NCBI GenBank assembly: GCA_964035795.1
Contig: OZ038320.1
Coordinates: 30,566,875-30,630,874 of the forward strand
Reading direction: 5' to 3'
From: Pterobdella sp. o SKG-2022
Lineage: Eukaryota > Annelida > Clitellata > Hirudinida > Piscicolidae
DNA length: 64,000 bases
Below the pieces are notes generated by a model. It made no database searches and had not been told where the DNA came from. It saw only the letters and a program-made list of their open reading frames with translations. Below are positions 52,601 to 63,600 of this stretch, one piece after another (position 1 is the stretch's first letter; each line of letters opens with the position of its first letter). Both the position numbers and the translations under genes were made by a program.

Positions 52601-53224
52601 CGCAGTCAAAGATCTTGAGATGCCGAAACTAAAGATTGTTTTTTAGTTGGGCTTGATACTCTATATGTATAATGTGCTTGATTGAATTGCGTGGTTATTT
52701 TGTTGTATTTTGAGGTTTTTATAAATATAGTTATGTATTTTTATGTCATTGTTTTGTATTTCGTGTTTTTTTTGTTTTTTTTGATTCTTTGGTAATTTTA
52801 AACTATGTCCAACGACAAATATTGTGGATATAGCAGCTATAGCGGATTTGTGGCTTTAAATTTTTTGGTTTGCATATAACCCCCATGTAAGAAACCTGTT
52901 ATGTTTTCAACAAACAGATTTTTGGTTTAATTGTATGAAAACTGGGTTGAAATCTGTTTAAAGCGATATCGAAATTTTTAAGTACTGAGAGAATCATGCT
53001 GAATCAATTTGTAATAATACCAATGATATAATATATAAACCAATAAAAAGTTTTTAAAAAAGAAGTAAATAATAAAAAAAGGAGATTGATACTCATTTCT
53101 CAAATCAAGTTTTTGATTTCAATTCAATTTTTTAAGGAGTCCACTGAAACTCACTCGTTATAGGCGGTGACTCGCTTTTGACACTCAAGATGAGAATCGA
53201 CAGAATTACAAAACGCAGAAACAT
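46602..53224 (-). CDS. Secreted protein with two tandem six-Cys PAN/apple-like domains (3' end not found)
   Basis: I do not recognise a named orthologue. Minus-strand exons: 53224-53155 (ATG; signal peptide MFLRFVILSILILSVKSES), 52489-52383, 50036-49889, 47386-47333, 47113-46965, 46680-46602. All phases agree. Domain 1 (exons 2-3) and domain 2 (exons 5-6) align: PCTWFEK.../KCTWQKW..., then CREACMKENNCKFGFDW / CQKQCLKMDRCKYGLDF, then KCWFST...TC / RCYIATS...DC, that is C-x(n)-C-x3-C-x5-C-x(n)-C-x(n)-C in each. The CxxxCxxxxxCK.G pattern recalls PAN/apple modules, which bind proteins or sugars outside the cell. Exon 4 is a Thr/Ser then Gly linker (GTTLFPTTSSGSGGGG). The frame continues left at phase 1, so more modules or a stop remain unfound. 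Function unknown. Confidence 0.8.
47334..47352. repeat. (CCT)n tract coding poly-Gly on the minus strand
   Basis: Six CCT units read as GGA/GGAG on the minus strand at the end of the linker exon, directly at the donor (GGAG/GTAGGT). Confidence 0.7.
49393..49590 (+). mobile_element. tRNA-derived SINE
   Basis: The head looks like a tRNA: box A-like TTAGCTCAATGGTTGAGCA, an anticodon-like stem (TTAGA..TCTAA), and box B-like GGTTCAATCCC. It is bounded by a perfect 10-bp inverted repeat (TTGTCGGCCC / GGGCCGACAA). The D-arm spacing is wrong and the T-stem imperfect, so it is not a working tRNA. The body contains GCTACATTAAATTTGTAGCA, AACGCTTTGATCTA, AAGGAAAAGCGCTTTATAAAT, matching 57436-57490. It lies in an intron of the secreted-protein gene. 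Confidence 0.75.
50368..50465. repeat. Interspersed repeat, pair with 23429-23524
   Basis: It aligns along about 95 bp with the CLN3-intron copy. This second copy lies in an intron of the secreted-protein gene. Confidence 0.6.
51718..51845 (+). mobile_element. Possible decayed transposase fragment
   Basis: An open stretch reads RCGSFNGVGYYNSGELIFYE and on to KAHKTFIEKFRD. The G-G/S-F.G.G...GEL.F pattern is reminiscent of Tc1/mariner or pogo-type transposases around the catalytic core (GGGSV.VWG....G.L.F). Stops flank it and no terminal repeats were found. A weak call. Confidence 0.25.
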
Positions 53225-56087
53225 CTTGAAATCCGAAAAAAGTTAATTCTTTGGCAAAATACAAAAAACGGTGAGTTCTCAAGTACAAACTGTATCCAGT
53301 TGTGGAACAGAACTGGGTTTTCGAGCGAAAACTGCTTTGGAAAATGTTCCCTGTATTAAACTACTGTGATCTTATAAAATATAGCTTTAGGGCGAAATAG
53401 TTCACGAAATCAAGCTTTAAAATTGGTGCAAAGCATTCAAGTATGAAGAATTGTTCTGCTGTTATTCATAGCTACTAAAGGCGTTTGCTATGGCCAAATA
53501 GAGTAGGTATTTTTTATTCTATACAGTTATGAATAAAGTTTTACTTTAATAAATTAGTATAATATGCCCAAAACACATTTATGTTAGGAATTTAAAAAGT
53601 TGAAAATATTTTTCAAACTTTGAAGTTTTATGGAAAGTAATCTAAATGAAGTGTTGTGAAGTACTATTTATCAATTGTATGCTATTATATTGATTGATTG
53701 ATTTCAATTAAATAAAGAATAAATATATGCATAAGATATATTTTAGTTGAAAATATTTTTTTTATATAGTAAGCCCGTCTATTATATACTAGATCGGACC
53801 TCTGTAACTCTCAAAGTTCCTTACCAACCAGTATTTTACTTGTTGTGTTAATAAAAAATTTAGTCAATTTTTAAAAATAATATGTATATAAGTTATAATT
53901 ATTGACAAATTCTTCAAAACATAAAGAAGCTAATAATGTACTTATTGGTATTACGAAGCTTATTTATAGATTGTTATTGATGTTTAGCAATAAAACAAAA
54001 ACTCAGCGGTTGTATATAGAAATTACTATGCTTTTCGACATGCCAAGTTTATTATAGTCATTAAAAATATAAAAAAATTAAAATTAAATATAACAATAAA
54101 AAAATTAAAATTTTTTAAACTTTCATAATAAGCTAATTTTTAAAAAATTTGTATAAAATAAAATCAATGAGTAAAAAAATTAAATAAGCCAAAAAAAGAT
54201 TAAAATTAACATATGAGCATAGTTCTATTAATGTTGGGGTTTAAGTATATTCACAATCAGTGAAGCGAATTGTCTGAGACACGATTTTTATGGGATCACA
54301 TACATTTGTATTTTTGATTATTGTACGGTAGCAATAATACTTTAAATTGAGACTAGTATTTATAATGTTTGATTGTGTAAAGTTAATTGTTTTGAGTTTG
54401 ATTTATTCAAAAAAAACTAAATTTAATGAATATTTTGACGTTTATTATTGTTTATTTATAAAATTTCTTTTGAGTCAAAATATATTTTTAAACAACAACA
54501 AAAATAAAAATTTTTAATTAAATTTTATGGTTTTTCCCATAAAAAGTACTTTGAGAAACTTCGTGACTGTCGGTTGAGTTTCATGCTGCAAGGTCTAATT
54601 TCAAACCAGGTGTTGCTCGTGATTCAGTTGTGTTGCTTGTGGGAATTCATTTTTGTTGGTGGAGATCCATTTGTGCAATTGGAACTATATTAATTTTTCC
54701 CCAAGTTTTGATTAGGTTTATAAGTGATTGGCTATAAATGTTTAAGCTGGTGCACTTGTATCGAGTCTCAATGTGTGACAAAATAAAGGAAACCTGTTTT
54801 GAACAATCGAGGGACTCAGTTCTTACGTTTTTTTAATTTTAGAAAGTTTATCTGCTTTTTTCAAGTGAGACTATCGAAAAAAAGTAGAATTATGCGTACT
54901 GAACTAATTAAAATAATTAATAAAGTAGAAAAGTGGGTTCAATTGAATACAATTGATATTAAATAGCTTAAAAAAAATGAACTTTTATGAAAAAATTGTT
55001 AAAATTGCCTATTCGTACACATAATTATAAGATTATGCACGCCTTTTGAATATGGGCTAAGGAAGGTAGATTAATTAATTTTAGATAATATTTTATCATT
55101 ATAAAATGAATTGGAATTCTAACGAACTAAGTAAACAATTATTAAATAATAATGATAAGATAAATAACTTACATAGCGCCTCTTTCGCATCTTTTAAAGG
55201 CGCTCTGCTGTGAACAGCTTAATATGAAATAGGAAGAAGAAAAGTTGTTGATAGAAAGAGTTGAAGGACGATTAGAAACATAGGAGGTAAGCCAGGAGAG
55301 ATGGGAGCATAGAAAGGGATTTTAAATGAAGTTTAGGATTTTACGCTGTACCATGGAGTATTTTTGAAATGAGAAACTGTTATCAAGCTTATATCAGTTG
55401 AGCTCAAACCTTTAAAAGTTTTTATCACTCTGAAAAAATTGTCATATTTCAAATAAAAACATGGTAAATTCAATAAATTTTGATGAAAGTCAAAGAAGTT
55501 GAGTTTTTAGTATAAGTTCAATAAATTCGAGGGCTTAAGTTTCCAGGAAAAAAAACACAAAGTTGGAGTCAACATGGAATGTGGGGAATGAGTAAAAAAG
55601 CGAATGGTGTTCTACAACTATAATCGTTCGAGGCTTGCTTCCACAAAAATGTATGAGATATGAAATGTTAAAGATATTAAATTACATAATTAAATTTGTT
55701 TATAACAACTTGAACTGAATAAAGAATAATTTTTCAAAGAACTCAAAGAAACTTGCAAAGAACAAATAATTTTAAAAGTGATCGTTTCACAAATGATCGA
55801 GTGACAGAAAAGTTAATTACAAGTAATTGTTAAATACAGAAATCATGCTGAAATCTGTGTTTACTAAAGATATTTGCAGTTTTTTAAAAAAATCTTTAAC
55901 AATAAAAGTAGGTGGAAAATAAAATATTCAAGGCTTCCAAAGGATTATAGCTGTAACCTATAAATTAAACTATAACTTTTATATCTGTTCATAATTTTTG
56001 ATAAAAAATAATAAGTACATTTTTGGCAATTTTCAATCAAAACTTTTAGTATAAACCTTTTTTAGACTACCTTCAAGCATCAAATAA
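53225..56087. other. Intergenic, AT-rich
   Basis: It lies between the divergently transcribed secreted-protein gene (minus) and MRPL4 (plus). Apart from a minus-strand LINE tail at 55165-55235 I see nothing defined. Confidence 0.45.
55165..55235 (-). repeat. LINE 3' tail, minus orientation
   Basis: Reverse complement reads GTTCACAGCAGAGCGCC..., GATGCG.AAGAGGCGCTAT, matching 56966-57020 (GTTCATAGCAGAATGCC..., GATGCATAAGAGGCGCTAT). It is the same LINE family in the opposite orientation, about 1.8 kb away. Confidence 0.7.
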
Positions 56088-59000
56088 AATTTCACATCAT
56101 TTGTTTTGAATATTATCAATGAATCATGTAGAAAACTAGTTATAACCACAGAACTAACTAATCACATTCAGCCATTTTGCACTGCCACACCTACAAAAGA
56201 AGTAGCAGATACCTGCAAGGATCAACCCATTTTCCGAACCCTCAACAATGTGGATAATTGTATGACTTCCTATATCAAGCAAGCTTGGCTTGAAAGTCTT
56301 AATACTGGTGGACTGTCTTATTAAATTATAATTTAATTTAAATGATAATCTCTCCCTCGCATTATGATCTTTGACCTTACTATTTATCCCTCTTCCACTA
56401 TATGTAGTCATGGCTTTCTTCTTGATTCTTTTCTTTTTTTCAAGTCTCAAATTCTCTTTGTTGCTTCTAGTTTCTTTTATCTAAGACGCATCAAACAGAT
56501 CTCTTCTTATCTTGATGATGCCTCTCTTAAGATTTTTGTTCTCTCCCGACTTGGTTACTGCAACTCTTTTTACTATAACCTTCCCAAATCTACTTTTTAC
56601 TCTTTAACTAAAGCTTTCAACTCTGAGGCATGCCTGGCCTCTCATACTTCTGAATTCTCCCATATCTCTCCATCTCTTGTCAATCTTCAATGGCTATCTC
56701 TTTACTTTCGCTTTTCCTTCAAAATCTGTTCTCTAATGTATAAAATTTTTCTACTTCACTTTCTTATCTTTCTTACCTCTTACTACCTCATAAACGTGCT
56801 GGCCTCTGATCCTCTACTCGCTCTCAGCTTTTCATTATCTCTCTCATTCTTATACTAAAACTGCTTTTTCTTTCTCTAGTCCATTTCTCTGAAACTTTTT
56901 TTCTCTTAGTCTTAAATCTTTTTTCTATTCTATTTTCTTAGAAATTTAAATCCTAATTTTTCAAGCAGTTCATAGCAGAATGCCTCTGAATGATGCATAA
57001 GAGGCGCTATATAAGTATTTCATATTATAACTTTATAGTATAATTCTAACTATTAATATAATTTTGACAAGTATTATATGTAGTTCTAATTGAAAAAATA
57101 TTAATAAAAAATTTATGCTTAAATTCTTTGTTCAATAAAATCACTCAACATTCTAAACAACAGTCAAAAAACAAGGTCTTTTACAACTTCACCCTGATGT
57201 TTTCAATGTGTTTCCTAGGTGAAGTATATTATTATTCTTCAATTTTTTTCTTAATTTTTAAAAAATAATTTCACAACAAGAAGCAATACTTAGATACTTT
57301 TTTATTCAACTGGAATTTTTTACAAGGTCAACTTTGTAATAATTCGTTGGCCAAAGGAATTATGACAAAGTTGAATTTGTCAAAAATTTTAGTTGATTTA
57401 AAAAAGTATCAAAATATTTCCTTTTTTTATGAAGTTACATTAAATTTGTAGCAAGCGCTTTGAACTACAAGGAAAAGCGCATCACATTATAAGCTTTTTA
57501 ATATTACCTTAGATAATATTCAAAAAATGGCAATTATAGATTGGATTTATTGTGGGCAAATATCAAATGGCAAAGAACCTACAGAAAAATAGTGAGAAAA
57601 TTTGAATTAAATTACATTTTTTAACTTTTGAGGTAACTATATTAATTAAAAATTATAAACATTATCTTAAATATACGATAAAACGACTCTATAACTAACT
57701 TTTGAATATATATATATATATATATACACGTTCTTATGTTATTATGCTCAGCATCCCTTTTTTTTCGAGTTTCACTGATTTTATAACCTCATCAACTTCA
57801 CAACATCACAGGACTACAGGGTGGGCAAGAACAGGATGGAGATGCCTGGAGGTGGAAGGAAGCCCTGGCCCCAGAAGGTTGTCATGGCGTTGGGAATCAG
57901 ATTCCTTCTCATTGTTCATTGTTTTTATTAATTAGTATGAACGATAATTATGAAGTTATTAATATTAGTTTTGTTATTATATGTTTATTATCTATGTGTA
58001 TTACTTTTATTAGGGCACAGGAAGGGCCAGGCAAGGTTCAATTAGGTCACCCCTTTTTAAAGGAGGTTTGATTATAATTTTGGAACCATCTATCTATTTA
58101 ATCTATTTTTCCGTTTTTTATCTATTCTTATATTCATTTATCTATCTGTATTCTGTCTCTTCTATTATCTATCTATATGTACATCTATCCAGTTATCCAC
58201 CTAAATAATTCTCATCATAACAGGCGGCAAATGTTTTGGTCCAAGGGGTCCTAGATCATTGTTTTATATGTTGCCTTTCGAAGAACGACTACTTGGCCTG
58301 AAAACTGCCCTTTCAGTCAAGTTCAACCAGGTATTCAAAAAATTGCTCCAATTTCATATTTTTTGTTTAAACTAGCTGCGTCTACAATACTATTTTAACT
58401 TCAATGTAAAGTGTTTTTTAAAAAGATCTTTATCCCTATGAGAATTTCCAAAAAATTTCACCAAATAGCGTTCTGTTTCAAGTTTTTATATAACTTTTGG
58501 AGATATTTGTATGTTAAAGACACAGAATTTCCAATAAATCTGATGTTTTAATGTTTGGACAGGGTTTGTTGCATATAGTTGAAGATTTTGAGTTGCCTAC
58601 AGATAATCCCCAGGTTGAAATGAGATTAAAATTCATAAATTTTATTGTTACTATTTTTATAATCATAATAAAATTAATCTATCATCAATCTAATTATATT
58701 AATTTGAACAAAGCCTTGAACAACTTAACTCTGACACACAAAAAATTAGTGATGTCTGATTACCAAGTGTTTTATTTGAAGGAATTCCGTTTCAATCTAA
58801 ATCCATTGAACCTATTCACTTATCTTGCATCTATCCATCAACCTTTTTATATGCATTATACTAATACTTCTCTTCTTGCAAGGATTTGGAAGAGATTATA
58901 GAAGAGAGGGGATGGGGACTGTCTGTTTTGTTCGTCGATAAGTAATTGCCACTCATTTGTTGTTACAAAAATAAAAATATTATTATTCTTTATTACTTTT

Positions 59001-59742
59001 TTTAATCATTGTTTTTTTCTATATTATTAAATATTTTTTTATTGAGTTTTATCTTTTTTGAAGTTACCAAGTTTTCTTTTATTGATGGATGTTATTATTA
59101 TTAAATTTTTCATGGTTAGGATTACACTATAATTATTTATATCTTCAATATCATTTAGCAAATTTCTATTGCCACAGCAAATTAACAAAGATTTTAATTA
59201 ATAACATAAGCTGGTTAAAAGAATAGGAGTTTTTTTCATGGTTAGGTATATAATTATTGTTGGTTTTTATTAATTTATTATTATTGTTCATCTAATCTTT
59301 TTAATATCAATATTTTTATTTCTTTTGTTTTATTTTTTATTCATTATTTTTTTTATTGTTATGGCGTAATCTCCATATGAATTGTGAGAGTTTAGTGACA
59401 GGATAATGCTAACGAACATCGATGAATTTAAGTTGGACAATTTCATAATGTAAAATTGCACGTAATTTTTAAGAATATAGCTAATCTAATAGAAATAATA
59501 ATAATACATATAACAGTAATAGTTTACTATTATTTCTTTTTATATTCATTTTTTTATTAAATTAATGTTCGAGTTATTATTAAATTATTAAGATAGTAAT
59601 TTATAAAATTATTGTTTTTGTTGTTATTTTTATTTCAGTGTTGATTTGATGCCAGAAAACATAAGCATAGCCACAAGCGAGATTGGTCAATATAATCTGA
59701 TGCCTCTCTATGGTGGGTTCAATCACGTGGATAGATAGATAA

Positions 59743-59773
<31 letters not shown>

Positions 59774-60362
59774 ATGCTTGCAGGATTGAACGTATACAGC
59801 ATGCTTAAACATGAAACCCTGGTTCTGACTCTAAGGTTGGGTTTTATATGTTGGTTTTCATGTCTGCTAAACTATTATGTTTCATGAAACTAATATATTT
59901 ATAAACAAAAATTATCACTTATTATAATAATTCAAAAAATAATAGTAATAACGATATAAATAATTGTAATAACAATAGCGGAATTAAAAATGCAACAGGG
60001 CGATGGAGGAGCTGGAGGGCAAACTACTGCAGCACACAAACAACGTGTTTGCAGGTTTGTGTCATAATTTCAATGGAAGATTGTTGATAAATTTTTAGAT
60101 TTTTTTTATCATATTGTGTTTTTTATTGAATAATATTTATAGATAGATTGTGTGGTTGTCTTACTGAATAAAATTTTTTTTGTCAAATTTGACGATTATT
60201 CAAGAGTGTATTTTGGTTAAATCATCAGTTTTTGTTTTTCTCTAATTTCTTTTTTTTCGAATTTTGTATTTTCATACATTCATAATTGCAGGAAGCAAAA
60301 AATTTGAAAAGACGAGAGGAGATGTGAGCTGGTATAAGTCAGTGCCCCAAACTGTGCAGTGA
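56088..60362 (+). CDS. MRPL4: Mitochondrial large ribosomal subunit protein uL4m
   Basis: MRPL4 is a structural protein of the mitochondrial large subunit, lining the exit-tunnel region as bacterial L4 does. Exons: about 56088-56307, 57164-57218, 57540-57591, 57812-57877, 58014-58065, 58224-58330, 58563-58613, 58883-58929, 59640 to 59712 (acceptor at 59638), 59784-59835, 59999-60054, 60292-60362. Phases agree throughout. Landmarks: [127 protein letters not shown], ending [11 protein letters not shown]. These follow the order in animal MRPL4. The start is unresolved: the frame is open from 56088; the first ATG in it is 56262, too late to leave the usual targeting peptide, so an upstream exon is likely. 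AATAAA at 60422-60427 is a plausible polyA signal. Confidence 0.92.
56364..57035 (+). mobile_element. 3' end of a CR1/L2-like LINE
   Basis: The frame to 56855 carries the RT thumb region: [11 protein letters not shown], then [20 protein letters not shown], then [20 protein letters not shown] and [23 protein letters not shown]. These match the SRLDYCN...LP, HI.P.L..LHWLP...RI.FK pattern of CR1/L2/REX LINEs. The 3' UTR ends in GCCTCTGAATGATGCATAAGAGGCGCTATATAAG. It lies in MRPL4 intron 1. Confidence 0.85.
57293..57410. mobile_element. MITE-like foldback element in MRPL4 intron 2
   Basis: Terminal inverted repeats GATACTTTTTTA... / ...TAAAAAAGTATC extend inward with few mismatches for about 50 bp on each side (TTACAAGGTCAACTTTGTAA against ACAAAGTTGAATTTGTCAAA), with about 14 bp of loop. 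There is no coding capacity. The element is almost entirely self-complementary. Confidence 0.8.
57430..57500 (+). repeat. SINE body fragment
   Basis: TTACATTAAATTTGTAGCAA, GCGCTTTGAACTACAAGGAA, AAGCGCAT matches the body of the SINE at 49500-49560. The tRNA-like head is absent. Confidence 0.7.
57706..57727. repeat. (TA)n microsatellite
   Basis: About 11 TA units in an MRPL4 intron. Confidence 0.8.
58085..58205. repeat. TCTA-rich tract
   Basis: Degenerate TCTATCTATC/TTTATCTAT units in an MRPL4 intron, complementary to the GATA tract at 59732-59776 in another intron of the same gene. Confidence 0.6.
59732..59776. repeat. (GATA)n microsatellite
   Basis: Tandem GATA units, interrupted once or twice, in the MRPL4 intron between 59712 and 59784. 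Confidence 0.85.
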
Positions 60363-60421
60363 TTATTGCTTTAGTCTTGTAAAAAAATATTCACTAATTA
60401 ATTTTTCGACAGTTTTTGAAA

Positions 60422-60427
60422 AATAAA
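60422..60427 (+). terminator. Candidate MRPL4 polyadenylation signal
   Basis: AATAAA 60 nt after the MRPL4 stop codon and about 190 nt before the EXT1 start codon. The short gap between the two genes makes this position plausible. Confidence 0.4.
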
Positions 60428-60614
60428 TTTTTCCACTATAGTTTTATGCATTGAAATTTAAAACCTCGATTTGCATTTAGAGAACATCTGTGCAAACAAC
60501 TTTTTTGCGGATCGTTTTCGTTATTTGATCTAACAAAGTTTTCATTATGTAGATATTAAACAAAGATATTTTTATATAGTTTATTGTTTATAGCATTTTT
60601 GATCGTTTTGAATC

Positions 60615-63600
60615 ATGAAACTAACAAAAAGATACTTTTCATTAATTTTCATTATTTCTCTAGTGTTTTATGCAATCATCCGAAAGAATTTCTTCAACAA
60701 TTTTTTTAATCTATTCAAAACGAAAAGTTTTAATATCAAAAGCCAATATGATAATTACAAAAAATCTTTGGAAGAGTATGAAAGTTTTTATAATCCAATG
60801 GATGAACTCAAAGGCATCCCAAACAGCCAGAATGACATGAAACACCACATGGATGATGACAGGGCAAATATGGATTACATAGACAACAAGTACTTGTTTA
60901 GAAGAAATTGTAGAATGTTCAATTGTTTCAACTCATCTCGTTGTAACAGAAATAACTTCACTGTTTATGTTTATCCCAGTGATTCCGATCGCAAAGTAAC
61001 AACACATTTTTTATTAATTAGTATTCAAAAATAGGATTATAAAATATATTAATGACAATAAAAAGAGGGATAGTTTGGATATAAAATCTAGGAAAACTAA
61101 TGTAAAGTAAAAAACAACTATGTCTAAATTCAGTGTTTTCATAGAAAATATAATTGATTATCATAATCCAAGTGATTAGCATTTTCTTTTCATTAGGTCA
61201 ATTATAATTATGATTATCATTGTTATTATTAACATTTTAGTTAATATTATCATAAATATCATTATTATTTTTCATACAGTTTTCATTATTATTCTCATTA
61301 CTAATATTTTACCATCATCATTATCAGTATTATAATTTTTTCAACATCAACAACCTCACTATTCATTATCAAATTGTATGTATTAGACAGTTTTCAGAAC
61401 AGTTTCACACAAACACTCAATAATGTTGTATTTCAAACTAAGCCAAACACTCACTCCAGCCTTCATCAAAGTACCAAGAGATCTTATCAATAATAAAGTC
61501 ATCCAAGTATTACATAAGTGAACCTGACCAAGCTTGCCTATTTGTACTTGGTGTTGATACTCTTGACAGGTTGGGGTTAATTGGAATGTGGGTATGGGGA
61601 TAGAGTAACAATGCAATACAATAAGGAATATTGTTACAATAAAAATACAAGAAACAATAGTAATGATGATAAAAATGATAGAAACTATACTGTCAAGATT
61701 AATAATAATGTAATAAAGACATCAATAATAACAATAGAACATCTAACCCCATAAAAATTGTATTATAAAGATAATAAAAGATTATGATAATAAAAGAATA
61801 ATAATAATAGAAAAAATAAAATATCAGCAGCTATGGAAAGAATAATATTAATAATAATAATAATAATAACCTACAGAGACCCTTTAAGTGAGCAGTATGT
61901 CAATGGTATCAAGTATAAACTGGAGTCTCTGCCTGTTAGCACTATTACTCGTTATTTTCACAATTGTGTTTGTTATTATTTTTTATTTTTCATTATTTTT
62001 CTTATCACTTTTATATTTTTTTTATGTTTCAACTTTTTTCTCATCATTTCTATTTTTATATTCATGTTTTTTCACCCAATAAAAAGCTATTTAATAAGTT
62101 TATGTCTTCGCCATGAGCAGACGTGGAATGGAGGAGAAAACCACATCATCTTCAACCTGTACAGGTTCAACAGTATTCTATATATAGAAACAAGTAACTA
62201 AGTACAACTGAGTCTTAAATTCTGCTCATATGATAAGAACATTAACATTAGCAGGGCTTTATACCCAGTTAATCTCACACACATACGTTAATGCTAGCAT
62301 AAACATTGTTCCACAGTGGCACTTGGCCTGATTACAAAATGCTTGATATGGGCTTCGACATCGGCAAGGCCATTCTCGCTAAAGCCAGGTTATTGGGCTT
62401 ATTATGGAATTATTACTATTATTTTTATTATTTTTTTAAAATTTTTATACAGCATTTCAAAGCAGCACTATAGACCCTCTTTTGATATTTCTTTGCCTCT
62501 TTTCCACAAACAACATCAGCTCAAAGCCGGTAATAACAACAGAAATAATAATAATAATGAGAATAATAATAATAACAACAACATAAAACAAAATATAGAC
62601 AATAAACGTTTATAATGATGAATAACAACAACATAAATGAAGGTCAGGAAGGTTATGTGATGTCATCAGGTCAGATATCAGGAAGTGCCAGAAACATCCT
62701 CTTGTCATTCAAGGTGGGCACTACTGTTTCAGTTTGGTACTCGTAGACCTCGTATGTATTTTGCAAATTTTGGTTTTTTGCGGCATGCATTAAGTAAAAG
62801 AAGTTTGAAAAAAACGTACAAAGAACTTTAAATGAGCTAGTCCTTAATGAGTGAAACCCCATCAAAATTCATAAAGAGTAGCATGAGGTTTCAATTATCA
62901 AAAGTTTATTTAATTTTTGAATAATTGGTTTTTTAAAATTTATCGCAAGTTGCAATTTATTGTGGAAAGTTTTGGTTTATACTTCTGTTTTTATCATTAT
63001 TTCTGTTGTTATTATTTTCACTCGATAGATGGCTAAACAGAGTGTACCACTAAAATCATTTTCATCAGTATTAAACCTGCTATCACCACCTCAACACAGG
63101 GCAAACGATATTTGAGCGGCATAGGTTCGGAGACCAGGAACTCTTTACACCACATGCATAATAACAGAGATATCATCTTACTTATTACTTGCAAGTATAA
63201 CCCTTATAATATAAAGCTTCTAACGAATATAATTTTTTATGATTAGTAAGTTAAAATTAATCCAAATCTAAGGCATGGCACTAACTGGAGAGTGATGGAA
63301 GATGAGAGGTGTGAAGAGGATAACGAGCTCTATGATAGGTTGGTCTGTTTTTGAATATCTATAATAATTATTAGAAGAAAGGATTGTGTGTTGGATGTCT
63401 AAACACGATAAATAAGAGATTGTTGTAATACAAATTTTAAAATAATTTTTTCAGTTATAAAAATATAAGCCAACATGTATATACATATAAATTTTATTTG
63501 ATTACGTTTAAGAAATTATTTTTTCAAAATGTAATAATTAAAATTTTTTGGATAAGTTGAAAAATATTAAAAGGATTTTTTGCTGTTAAATTATGTAAGG

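Noticed and set aside
54540..54780. Less AT-rich stretch that might be a coding relic
   Set aside because: All frames contain stops and no family motif is visible; left unassigned.
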